IMG/VR virus record: IMGVR_UViG_3300044961_001112
Location: 1 to 48,368 of that record
DNA: 48,368 nt
Source of the DNA: a virus
Direction: 5' to 3' (one strand)
Made by a program: the position numbers and the translations under genes. The notes beneath the pieces were generated by a model. That model saw nothing but the letters and a program-made list of their open reading frames with translations. It ran no database searches and was not told the DNA's origin. Shown here piece by piece: positions 30,443 to 38,900 of the stretch; the stretch's first letter is position 1, and every line of letters starts with the position of its first letter.

Positions 30443-30850
30443 GTGCTTGACCTTGCCACGCTCTCGACTGCCGCCCCCTCCGAGGAGGGCCGCTGGCTCG
30501 AGATCCGCCACCCCATCACCGGCGCGCCGATGGTCCATGAAGACGGGCGTCCGCTGCGCATTCGCGTCCGCGGGGTGGACTCCAGCACCTTTGCCAAGAT
30601 CCGGGAAGGCAAGCTGCGCCGCCTCTTCGTCGAGGGGCTGCCCGCCGAGGAGGACCCGCACAAGCGCGACGCGGCGACCCTGGCCGACCTCCTCGTCGGG
30701 TGGGAAGGCCTCGTCTGGAGGGGCGTCGACCTGCCCTTCACGCGCGCGGCCGCGGTCGAGGTTCTCACCGAGACGCCTTGGCTCCGCGAGCAGATCGAGC
30801 GCTTCGCGGGGGAGCGGGCAAATTTTCTGCCGGCGTCGTCCGCCGTCTGA
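30443..30850 (+). CDS. Tail assembly chaperone, gpG-like
   Basis: A 135-residue protein that coats the tape measure protein before tube assembly. It is the product of normal reading through the slippery site. Segments GRWLEIRHPITGAPMVHEDG and LLVGWEGLVWRGVDLPFTRA fit the small chaperone family whose members carry an N-terminal beta domain and a helical end with LTETPWLREQIERF. It starts with GTG, AGGAG six bases ahead. The position between tube and tape measure genes is diagnostic. A minority of ribosomes should shift frame near the end to make the longer product. Confidence 0.88.
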   Translation: MLDLATLSTAAPSEEGRWLEIRHPITGAPMVHEDGRPLRIRVRGVDSSTFAKIREGKLRRLFVEGLPAEEDPHKRDAATLADLLVGWEGLVWRGVDLPFTRAAAVEVLTETPWLREQIERFAGERANFLPASSAV

Positions 30851-31254
30851 TCGACCACGCGCGGGCCCAGTTCGACCTGGATCGCCCGCGCGCCGACGGG
30901 CGGACACGACGCCAGCACCTCGAAGCCGCCGCGCGCGTGAAGGGGCGCCGCATGGCGTCCCTGGAGGTGCCTCCGCTTCCCGAGGAGGCCGAGCACCTGT
31001 GGGCCTGGTTCCAGGAGCTGAACCTGGCCCGGACGGGTTCCGGATTTGGCCCCAACCCTCTGTCCTACGCGGAGATCGATGCCTGGGCCAGGCTGTCGGG
31101 CCGTGCCCCATCTCCGGTAGAGGTCCAAGCCCTTCGGGCCCTGGATGTCTCTTGGCTGGCCGCCCAGGCGCAGGCCCGCGAGGAGGCCCAGCCCAAGGGC
31201 CCGGACGCCTCCCCCACGCCCCCACCGGGGGGCCCGCGTAGGACGCCCCGCTGA
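30443..31254 (+). CDS. Frameshifted tail assembly chaperone, gpGT-like fusion
   Basis: Minus-one frameshifting at A-AAT-TTT would join the first 128 codons of the G-like gene to the reading frame running to 31254, giving about 270 residues. The second part starts SAGVVRRLIDHARAQFDLD and carries NPLSYAEIDAWARLSGR then VEVQALRALDVSWLAA, a pattern well known in the T parts of phage tail chaperones. Its own frame has no suitable start near the homologous region, which supports the fusion. The GT product binds the tape measure, and the G:GT ratio matters for tail assembly. The last bases overlap the tape measure start as TGATG. Confidence 0.85.
30820..30826 (+). other. -1 ribosomal frameshift site AAATTTT
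   Basis: The heptamer is placed in the G frame as A-AAT-TTT, the canonical X-XXY-YYZ form. Slipping back one base continues into the T-like frame with TCT GCC GGC. It is an AT-rich island in a GC-rich gene, just before the G stop codon, exactly where siphophages place this signal. Confidence 0.88.
31105..31115 (+). promoter_or_regulatory. Motif GCCCCATCTCC, copy 13
   Basis: Exact. The only copy well inside a coding region: in the T part of the chaperone, 138 bases before the tape measure start. Confidence 0.6.
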
Positions 31255-34200
31255 TGGTTGCCCGCCCGTCCGACGTCGCCGTCAAGATCACCGCCGAGGA
31301 CCAGACCGCGGCGGGCCTGCAGTCGGCGATGGCCCGGATCCAGGCCCTTGAAGCCCAGCTCCAGTCCGCCTCCGGCGGGATGAACCGCGCCGCTGCCGGC
31401 GCCCGCGGGCTCGACGGTGCCATAAGCGGGATCGTCGGGACCGTCGGGCGTCTTGGCGGCATCCTCGCCGGCCTTGGGCTGGGGGCGATCTTCGTCCAGG
31501 CCGCCCGCGACGCCCTCGCCGCGGGAATGGAGATCGAGCAGCTGACGAGGCGCTACCAGTTCCTGGCGGGGTCTGCGAAGGCCGCCCAGGAGCAGATGGC
31601 CTTCGTTGCCCGGACGTCGCAGTCGTTCGGAATGTCCGAGCAGCAGGGCCAGCAGAGCTTCGCTTCTTTCCTCGGATTGGCACGATCGGGCGTCATCAAT
31701 ACCGACAGCGCCCAGCGGCTCTTCACGGGCCTGAACGCGTTCGGGTCGCAGATGGGCGTCGGCGCCCAGGCGATGTCCCAGGCCGTCTATGGTCTTTCCC
31801 AGGCGCTGGCCTCCGGAACCGTGCGAGCCGAGGAATTCAACCAGGTTTTTGAACCACTTGGCGGCCTGGCCGCCGAGGTCGAGCGCGTCCTGCGGCTGGG
31901 CCAGGGCGAACTCCGCAAGCTGGTCAACGAGGGCAAGCTGTCTTCCGACGCTCTGCGCCAGGCGCTGATCGAGGCGCTCCGCCCCTTCGAGGGCGCGGCC
32001 GCCCAAGGCGCTACGACGCTTACTGCCGAGATGACCCGCTTCGGGAACGAGGTTCGCAACGCTGGCGCTTCTATCGTTTCCGATCTTCTCGGGCCACTGG
32101 CGTCTGCCGTTCGAGAGGCGAACAACCTTGCGCGCGTCACCTTCCGGCGTCCCCAGGAGCTGACCGATGTCGAGATCCAGGAGCGGCTCAACAGCTTGAC
32201 CGGCGTCAACCGGGCACGCCGCGAGCAGGAGCTGCGGGACATGGTGACCGGACGTCGGCCGCGTCCCGAGAACAACTGGCTCACATGGATTGGGACCTAC
32301 GGCCCCGCTGGCCTGGCTGCGCGCGGTGGCTTCAATGCCGCAGTTGCGCTTGGCTTGAACGAGCCGACCAGAAACGCAGAGATCGAGCGCCTCCAGATCG
32401 AGCAGATCACGCGGCAGAACGAGGCCGACATGGCACAGTTCAACGCGCGATTCGGCCAGGGCGAGACGACGGCCTACCAGCTGCGCCTGATCGGCGAGGT
32501 CCAGGGGACGACCCAGGTCATTCAGCGCGAGCTTGGTAAGCTTGCGGAGCGCCTGCGGACCGAGCGAGAGAGCATTGAGGAGGAATGGCGCAAGACGAAT
32601 GAAGAGCTTGCGCGCGTGGCGCGCGAAGGCGGACAGGCGGTTGAGGGCCAGGTCGAAGCGGCCCGCCGCTTGAACGATGAGCGTCGCGCCCGCGCCCTCG
32701 AGGCCTTGGAACGGCCCATCCGCGAGCGGATCGACTCCCGCATCACGGGCGCCGAGGAAGAGACAGCGGCGCTCCAGCGTCAGCTCGATGTCCTGCGAGC
32801 CTTCCCCGGGACGATGGAAGACGTTCAGCGACTCTTGGATGAAGAGGCCGCCGTCCGGCGGCTGATCGCTCAGCTTGGCCGGGAGGCGACGGATGCCGAC
32901 CGCGCGCGCGCCGCGGAGGCGGTCCGGGCGTCCCAGCAGATCCAGCAGGAGCTGCGCGCCGAGGCGGCGCTGCGGGACGCCAACCGCGAGGTCTCCGAGT
33001 CTGCCGCTGACCTGCGCCGGATTCAGAGCGCCGCCGAAGCCGCGCGGCGCGCGGGGCGCAACCCTGCCGACGCTGTGAGAGAGACGGAGGCCAGGATCCG
33101 GGACGAGCAGAGGTTCCGGCGATCCGGGATCGATCTCAACACGCCGGAGGCCGCTCGTCTACTCGACGATCTGGCTCGCATTCGTCAAGAGCGGGAGCGG
33201 CTGAACCAGTCAATCCGCGAGGGCGCTGGCGCGGCTCGTCAAGCGGCCTCCGAGGCCGAGCGCCTGGCGAAGCAGCAGGCCGAGGCGGTGCGGTCCTATG
33301 TCAGCGCCCGACAGTTTGAGGCGTCCATCCTCGAGGAGGAGATCCGGATGCTCCGCGAGCGCGGAGACATCGACCAGCCTCTCCTGGACCAGCGCCGGGC
33401 CGAGATCGAGCTGCGCCAGCAGATCGCCGACCTGCAGATGCGCGGCATCAACCTGACAGAGGAGGAGATTTCCCAAATGAGGGGCGCGACCGAGCGCCTC
33501 TCCGCCTTGAACGCTGAGCGCGAGCGGGTCCAGCGGGCCAACCGCATCCTCGACCAGCTCGACCCGGGCCGGGCCACGGGCCGCGAGGTGCGCGGCATCC
33601 GCGAGCTCCAGGAGCGAGGCGACCTGACGCCCGAGCAGGCCGCCCAGGCCATGCAGCAGTCCCAGGAGCGGCTCCTCTCGACGCTGGCATCTCAGGGCCG
33701 GGCGATCCGGATCGAGTGGGAGCAGATTGCCGACACGTTGCTCGATGCAGCGACCGGCGCTCAGTCGTTTGACGACGCCATTCGGTCAATCGCCCGGACC
33801 ATCGCCTCTCAGGGCATCCGGATTGCCATGAACAACCTGTTTGGCAATGGCTCCGGCCTGAACCTGTGGCTCAACAGATCCATGGGCCTGATCCCCGGCT
33901 CCGCGTTCGGCGGCGAGGGCGGCGGCGGTGGCGGCTTCCTGTCTGGCCTGTTCGGCGGCGGCGGATCGGGCGGCGGCTTCTTCTCGTCTCTCTTGTCGGG
34001 CATCGGCGGGCTGTTCGGCTTCGGCGGCGTGCGCGCCGAGGGCGGGCCGGTGATGGCCGGCGTGCCCTACCTTGTTGGCGAGCGTGGTCCCGAGCCTTTC
34101 GTCCCGCGCGTGCCCGGCTACGTCATCTCCGCCGAGGACGCCCGCGCGGCCCTGGCGGGCGGCGCGCGCCGCAGCGGGCGCGCCGGCGGGCCGATGGTCG

Positions 34201-34304
34201 TGGTGAACATCCAGACGCCCGACGCCTCCTCCTTCCGCGCGTCGCAGGGGCAGATCGCTGCTCGACTCGGGGACGCCGTGATGCGCGGCCAGCTCCTCCG
34301 CTGA
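31254..34304 (+). CDS. Tail tape measure protein
   Basis: A 1016-residue protein that sets tail length and leaves the tail during DNA entry. The N-terminal 270 residues contain the tape-measure core: VRAEEFNQVFEPLGGLAAEV followed by GELRKLVNEGKLSSDALRQA. A hydrophobic segment lies near residues 60-85. From about 400 to 800 the protein is long charged helix. The end has a membrane-like and Gly-rich region (FLSGLFGGGGSGGGFFSSLL) and the closing GGPVMAGVPYLVGERGPEPF typical of these proteins. The start overlaps the chaperone stop by one base. Confidence 0.95.
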   Translation: MVARPSDVAVKITAEDQTAAGLQSAMARIQALEAQLQSASGGMNRAAAGARGLDGAISGIVGTVGRLGGILAGLGLGAIFVQAARDALAAGMEIEQLTRRYQFLAGSAKAAQEQMAFVARTSQSFGMSEQQGQQSFASFLGLARSGVINTDSAQRLFTGLNAFGSQMGVGAQAMSQAVYGLSQALASGTVRAEEFNQVFEPLGGLAAEVERVLRLGQGELRKLVNEGKLSSDALRQALIEALRPFEGAAAQGATTLTAEMTRFGNEVRNAGASIVSDLLGPLASAVREANNLARVTFRRPQELTDVEIQERLNSLTGVNRARREQELRDMVTGRRPRPENNWLTWIGTYGPAGLAARGGFNAAVALGLNEPTRNAEIERLQIEQITRQNEADMAQFNARFGQGETTAYQLRLIGEVQGTTQVIQRELGKLAERLRTERESIEEEWRKTNEELARVAREGGQAVEGQVEAARRLNDERRARALEALERPIRERIDSRITGAEEETAALQRQLDVLRAFPGTMEDVQRLLDEEAAVRRLIAQLGREATDADRARAAEAVRASQQIQQELRAEAALRDANREVSESAADLRRIQSAAEAARRAGRNPADAVRETEARIRDEQRFRRSGIDLNTPEAARLLDDLARIRQERERLNQSIREGAGAARQAASEAERLAKQQAEAVRSYVSARQFEASILEEEIRMLRERGDIDQPLLDQRRAEIELRQQIADLQMRGINLTEEEISQMRGATERLSALNAERERVQRANRILDQLDPGRATGREVRGIRELQERGDLTPEQAAQAMQQSQERLLSTLASQGRAIRIEWEQIADTLLDAATGAQSFDDAIRSIARTIASQGIRIAMNNLFGNGSGLNLWLNRSMGLIPGSAFGGEGGGGGGFLSGLFGGGGSGGGFFSSLLSGIGGLFGFGGVRAEGGPVMAGVPYLVGERGPEPFVPRVPGYVISAEDARAALAGGARRSGRAGGPMVVVNIQTPDASSFRASQGQIAARLGDAVMRGQLLR

Positions 34305-34310
34305 TCTCGG

Positions 34311-34349
34311 GGCCCCGGGGCGGCCCTGGCGGGCCGTCCTGGGGCCTTT
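34311..34349 (+). terminator. Terminator-like hairpin after the tape measure gene
   Basis: GGCCCC...GCGGCCC pairs with GGGCCGTCCTGGGGCC around TGGC, with small interruptions, followed by TTTCC. A motif copy begins at 34361. Confidence 0.55.
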
Positions 34350-34360
34350 CCGGGGGTATA

Positions 34361-34371
34361 GCCCCATCTCC
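34361..34371 (+). promoter_or_regulatory. Motif GCCCCATCTCC, copy 14
   Basis: Exact. 11 bases after a terminator-like hairpin and T tract, 20 bases before the distal tail gene. Confidence 0.7.
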
Positions 34372-34391
34372 CCGGCGGAGGTTCCCCGCCC

Positions 34392-35030
34392 GTGTCTTCC
34401 TTCCTAGAGTCCCCGCGCTTCCCCGACGATCTGGCGTCCTATGGTTCTTCCGGTGGGCCCACCTGGTCGACCGAGGTCATCCAGACGGACACCGGCTTCG
34501 AATATCGCAATTCCAACTGGAGCCAGGCGCGCCACCGCTACGATGTCGCCGCGGGCGTGGCCGACCAGGAGGACTTCGTCCGGTTGAAGTCCTGGTTCTT
34601 GACGACCCGCGGCCCCGCCATCGGCTTCCGATTTCGCGATTTCGGCGATTACTCTTCGCGATCTGACGGCACGTCTCCACCGACGCCTGCCGATCAGCGG
34701 ATTGGCACGGGGAACGGGACGCAGACCTCTTTCCAGCTCGTCAAGCGCTACCCCATCGCTTCCGGCATCGAGCATGTCCGCGAGATCCGGAAGCCGGTTC
34801 CGGGAACTGTCCTCATCGCGCTCAACGGCGCGCCGCAGACGACGGGGTGGACAGTCAACACGGCGACCGGGGTCGTGACATTCTCTTCGCCGCCGGCAGC
34901 GTCCGTGATCGTCACCGCTGGTTTCGAGTTCGACGTTCCTGTCCGCTTCGCCGAGGACGCCTGGTCCTTCACCTTCGAAGATTTTGATTCTGGCTCTGCC
35001 AGCGTTCCTCTCCTCGAGATCCGGACCTGA
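34392..35030 (+). CDS. Distal tail protein, DUF2460 family (RcGTA g12-like)
   Basis: A 212-residue tail-tip ring protein. It begins SSFLESPRFPDDLASYGSSG, then GPTWSTEVIQTDTGFEYRNS and ARHRYDVAAG, and continues LKSWFLTTRGPAIGFRFRDF, all signatures of the DUF2460/TIGR02217 family. In RcGTA the homologue joins the tube to the tip complex. A beta-sandwich part follows (QTSFQLVKRYPIA, GTVLIALNGAPQ). It starts with GTG; GGAGG lies ten bases ahead. It opens the four-part tip module shared with gene transfer agents. Confidence 0.92.
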   Translation: MSSFLESPRFPDDLASYGSSGGPTWSTEVIQTDTGFEYRNSNWSQARHRYDVAAGVADQEDFVRLKSWFLTTRGPAIGFRFRDFGDYSSRSDGTSPPTPADQRIGTGNGTQTSFQLVKRYPIASGIEHVREIRKPVPGTVLIALNGAPQTTGWTVNTATGVVTFSSPPAASVIVTAGFEFDVPVRFAEDAWSFTFEDFDSGSASVPLLEIRT

Positions 35031-35043
35031 CGGGAGGCGTTGC

Positions 35044-35964
35044 ATGAAGGCCATCCCGCCCGCCCTCCAGGCCCACCTCAACGGGCCCGCGACGACCCTG
35101 GCCTGGTTGCTGCGGGTGCAGCGCCGGGACGGAGGTGTCCTGGGCTTCACCTCGCACGATCGGACCCTGGTTGTCGGCGGCGTCTCCTACCGGCCGCATA
35201 CCGGCCTGTCGCCTTCGGACATCGAGGCCCGGGCCGGCCTGGCGGTCGACAACCTCGAGATCGCGTCCATCCTGTCGGACGACGCTATCACCGAGGCGGA
35301 CTTGGCGCGCGGGCTCTACGACGACGCGCGGATTGACGTCTTCCTGGTCAATTGGACCTCCCCTTCGGACGGGGTGGCGCACATGAAGCGCGGCTTCTTC
35401 GGGCCGGTCTCACTCCGAGGAGGACGATGGACCGCCGAGGTCCGGGGGCTGCATGAGGCGCTCCAGACGCAGATCGGGCGGTGGTATACCGCGGAATGCA
35501 CGGCGACTTTCGGCGACGCCCGATGCAAGGTCAATGCCGAAGCCTTGAAGCAGACGGCCTTCGTCGCCGAGACCAACGTCGGCGGCGACCCGCTGGCGTT
35601 CAAGGCCGGCGAGGCGCTGGCCTCCGGCCTGTGGCTGGCCTCCTCGACCGTGGTCCTGGCGTCCTCCGCCGGCGGCGGCCTGGCGGGAAATCCCGGGGAC
35701 TTCTCGCTGGGCCTGGTGCGCTGGATCGCCGGGGTCAATGCCGGGACGTCGATCGAGGTGGCGGTCCACGGCGCCGAGGGCTTGATCGTCCTGCCGCTGC
35801 CGCCCGCCCGCGCCATCCAGGTAGGTGACGTCTTCGAGATCCTTCCGGGTTGCGACAAGACGCTGGGAATGTGCCGGGACCGCTGGAACAACGCCATCAA
35901 CTTCCGCGGCTTCCCCCATATCCCGGGGGGGAACAAGCTCCTGCAGTCGCCAAACGCCAGATGA
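35044..35964 (+). CDS. Tail hub protein, DUF2163 family (RcGTA g13-like)
   Basis: A 306-residue tip hub protein. It starts MKAIPPALQAHLNGPATTLA, then GFTSHDRTLVVGGVSYRPHT and GLSPSDIEARAGLAVDNLEI, the DUF2163 pattern. The C-terminal part has two Cys pairs, ECTATFGDARC (152, 161) and GCDKTLGMC (about 273, 280). Lambda gpL, the functional counterpart, binds a 4Fe-4S cluster with four Cys, so a cluster is likely here too. The end NAINFRGFPHIPGGNKLLQS is characteristic. The chosen ATG follows the previous stop by 13 bases; the start of the tip gene overlaps its stop by ATGA. Confidence 0.93.
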   Translation: MKAIPPALQAHLNGPATTLAWLLRVQRRDGGVLGFTSHDRTLVVGGVSYRPHTGLSPSDIEARAGLAVDNLEIASILSDDAITEADLARGLYDDARIDVFLVNWTSPSDGVAHMKRGFFGPVSLRGGRWTAEVRGLHEALQTQIGRWYTAECTATFGDARCKVNAEALKQTAFVAETNVGGDPLAFKAGEALASGLWLASSTVVLASSAGGGLAGNPGDFSLGLVRWIAGVNAGTSIEVAVHGAEGLIVLPLPPARAIQVGDVFEILPGCDKTLGMCRDRWNNAINFRGFPHIPGGNKLLQSPNAR

Positions 35965-38900
35965 CTTTCGATCCCGCCCCGCGCGTCACTGGCCGCCGGG
36001 CGGCCTTGGCCGAGGCCGCACGCGCCCGCGCCGTCGAGGCCGCCCGTTCCTTCGTCGGGACCCGATGGCATCACCAAGGCCGGACGCCTGGCGCCGGCCT
36101 GGATTGCGTGGGCGTGGCCGTCCTGGCGGCCCGCGCTGCGGGGCTCGAGGTTCAGGACCTCGAAGGCTACTCCCGGCGTCCCGACGGCCGTTCCCTAATG
36201 GCGACCGTGGAGGCTCAGGCAGACCGCGTGTCTGCCGACGACATCCAGCCGGGCGACGTGCTCGTCTTCCGGATTGATGTCCATCCCCAGCACGTCGGCG
36301 TGGCCGTCGGCGGCGGGCGCATGGTCCATGCCCTGGCGCAGACACGATCGGTCGTCGAGGTCGACCTGGACCAGCACTGGCGCGACCGCCTCGTCGGGGT
36401 CTACCGCCCGCGCTGGCATCGCGCGCGCCATCGCCGCTGGGCCGGGGCGGGCGCCCGCCTGGGCGCCGCCGCGGCGGGCGTGCTGGCCTTCCTCGTCTGC
36501 CTCCTGAACCCTTCCCAGGCCGATGCCGCGACCCTGGCCCTGGGCCTGGCGGGCGCCGCGATCGGCTCCGCGTTCGGCGCCGGCGCGACGGTCCTCGGCA
36601 TGTCCGCCGTGGCCTTCGGCGCGAATGTTGGGATGCTCGTCGGCGGCCTGATTGACCAGATGATCTTCCGCCCGCCGCCCCAGCGGATCGAGGGGCCGCG
36701 CCTGGAATCCCTGCGCGTCCAAGACGGCAACTACGGCGCGCCGATCCCGCGGATCTACGGCCGGTATGAGATTGCTGGTAACGCCATCTGGATGTCGGAC
36801 CTCATCGAGCGCGCGACCACCACCAGCGTCGGCGGTGGGGGCGGCAAGGGCGGCGGCCGCGGGCGTCGGGCGACTCAGACGACCTACTCATACTACGTCA
36901 ATTGCGCATTTGGCCTGACGGAAGGGCCCATCACGCGCGTCATCAAGATCACGGGCAACAACGACAAGGTCATCTACCAGGACGGCCAGCTCGTCCGGGC
37001 TGCGGCCATCGACATCTACACCGGAACCGAAGACCAGATGCCGAACGCGCTGATGCAGGCGGCGCTGGGCGCGGCGGACGTTCCGGCTTACCGCGGTCTC
37101 GCTTACGTCGTCATTCACGAGCTAGCGCTGGCGGACTTCGGCCAGCGCCCGCCAAATCTGACCTTCGAGATCGAAGGTCTGACCGGCGCCGCCGACGTCG
37201 CACTGCTTGCTTCTTCCGCTCCGAGCGGCTGGATCCGTCTCGATCAGCACCCCGTCGCCGGCGGCTTGAACGCGGGATGGCAGGGCCAGACCATCGAGCG
37301 CGTCGGCGTGGCGGACGGCGAGATCGCGGTTGCGTCTATCCGCTCTGACTCCGTCGTTCCTGTCGGGGCCTTCGTCCGGAAGACCGGCGTCTCTGCCGCG
37401 GGCGCAGACAAAGTCTTCTTTGCGCGCGGCGGCGGCGGTCCGTCTACGCGTGGATTCTGGGGGCATCTATTGTTCCGTCGCGGCGGCGAGTGGCGCATCA
37501 TAATCGCCTACGGCCCGGGGCCTGATGTCTTCTACCTCGCGACGCCTATTATCGATCTGGGGGAGGCTGGCGCGCTGGCTTTCGGGCACGCCGAAAGCTG
37601 GGGGTATGCCGCGACAATCACGCCCGGCTCTGTGCCGCGCGTGGTCTGCTGCAGAGAAAATCTGGCGACCACAAACATCAACCTCGTTCAGTCTGTCGAC
37701 TTGCCCGATCTGATCGGCTGGGCGCCCTTTGCGTTCGCAACGGTCGACGCGGCCTCTCCGAAGGCGCGGCTCCTGCTCTGGAGCGCTGGCACGATTGCTG
37801 TCGTGTCGTTTCAGAACGGTGCTCGCGTCGGAACGACCGAGTACATCGGGGGGTTCTCCGGGTTCCCGCCCTCGGACCTGCGCGCGGCGCCCCGCGGCGG
37901 GCAGTACAGCGGCCGCTGGCTCTTCGAGGACGGCGCCTCTCTGTTCTCGGTCGACCTGACCCCCGGCGCGGCCCGCCAGGACCGGGCGCCGATCTCTCTC
38001 GACGGCTTCGGCTTCCGCCTGGTTGCCGTGGCCCCGGACGAGGGCTCCGCCCTCCTCTACGGGGAGGGTGGATGGGCCAAGATCGTCCCGCTCCGCGCCG
38101 GCGACATGGGCCCCGTTTCGCCGGCCTCGCCGCTGCCCGGCGTGGGCGTCGGGAGCGCCGACGGCTGGGGCTTCGGCTTCGGCGGATCGGAGTGGACGGT
38201 CTTCGACGCCGACGGCGCGCTGGCCCAGCGCTTCCGCTTCACGTCGCCCCCCGGCCAGACGGTCGAGGGCATCGTCCGCGACCTCTGCCTGCGGGCCGGG
38301 CTGCAGACCGCGGACCTGAACCTGTCTGCCTTCAACGAGCCGATCCACGGCTACCTGGTCGACCGGCCCATGCCGACGCGCAACGCGATCGATCCGCTTC
38401 TTGCCTACGTCGGCGGCGACATCATCGAGTCCGACGGACGCTTGAAGGCCATCATCCGGACGGCGACGCCTTCGGTCGTCATCCCCGGCGCCGACCTCGG
38501 CGCGCGCGGGGCCGAGGAGGACTGGGTGCCGCCCGTCGAGCGGGAGCGGCGGTCCGACAAGGACCTGAATCGCGAGATCACGGTCGAGTATGCCGACCCG
38601 TCCCGGGCATACCAGCCCAACACCGCCGCCGCGGCCCGCATGGCGACCACCGCGACGGCGACCGCCAAGATGACCATCCCGGCGGCGATGGACGCCGCCC
38701 GCGCCAAGCGGATCGCCTATGAGCGGCTCTACGAGGGATGGGCCGCACGCGAGGTCGTCTCCATCCGCGTCCCGCTCCGCTACGCCGCGGTCGACGTCGG
38801 GGACGTGGTGGCCGTCGGGGATACGACGTTCCGCGTCGAGCGCCTGCGCGTCTCTCGCGGCGCCATCGAGATGACCGGCGTCCCCGTGGCCCCGCGCCGC

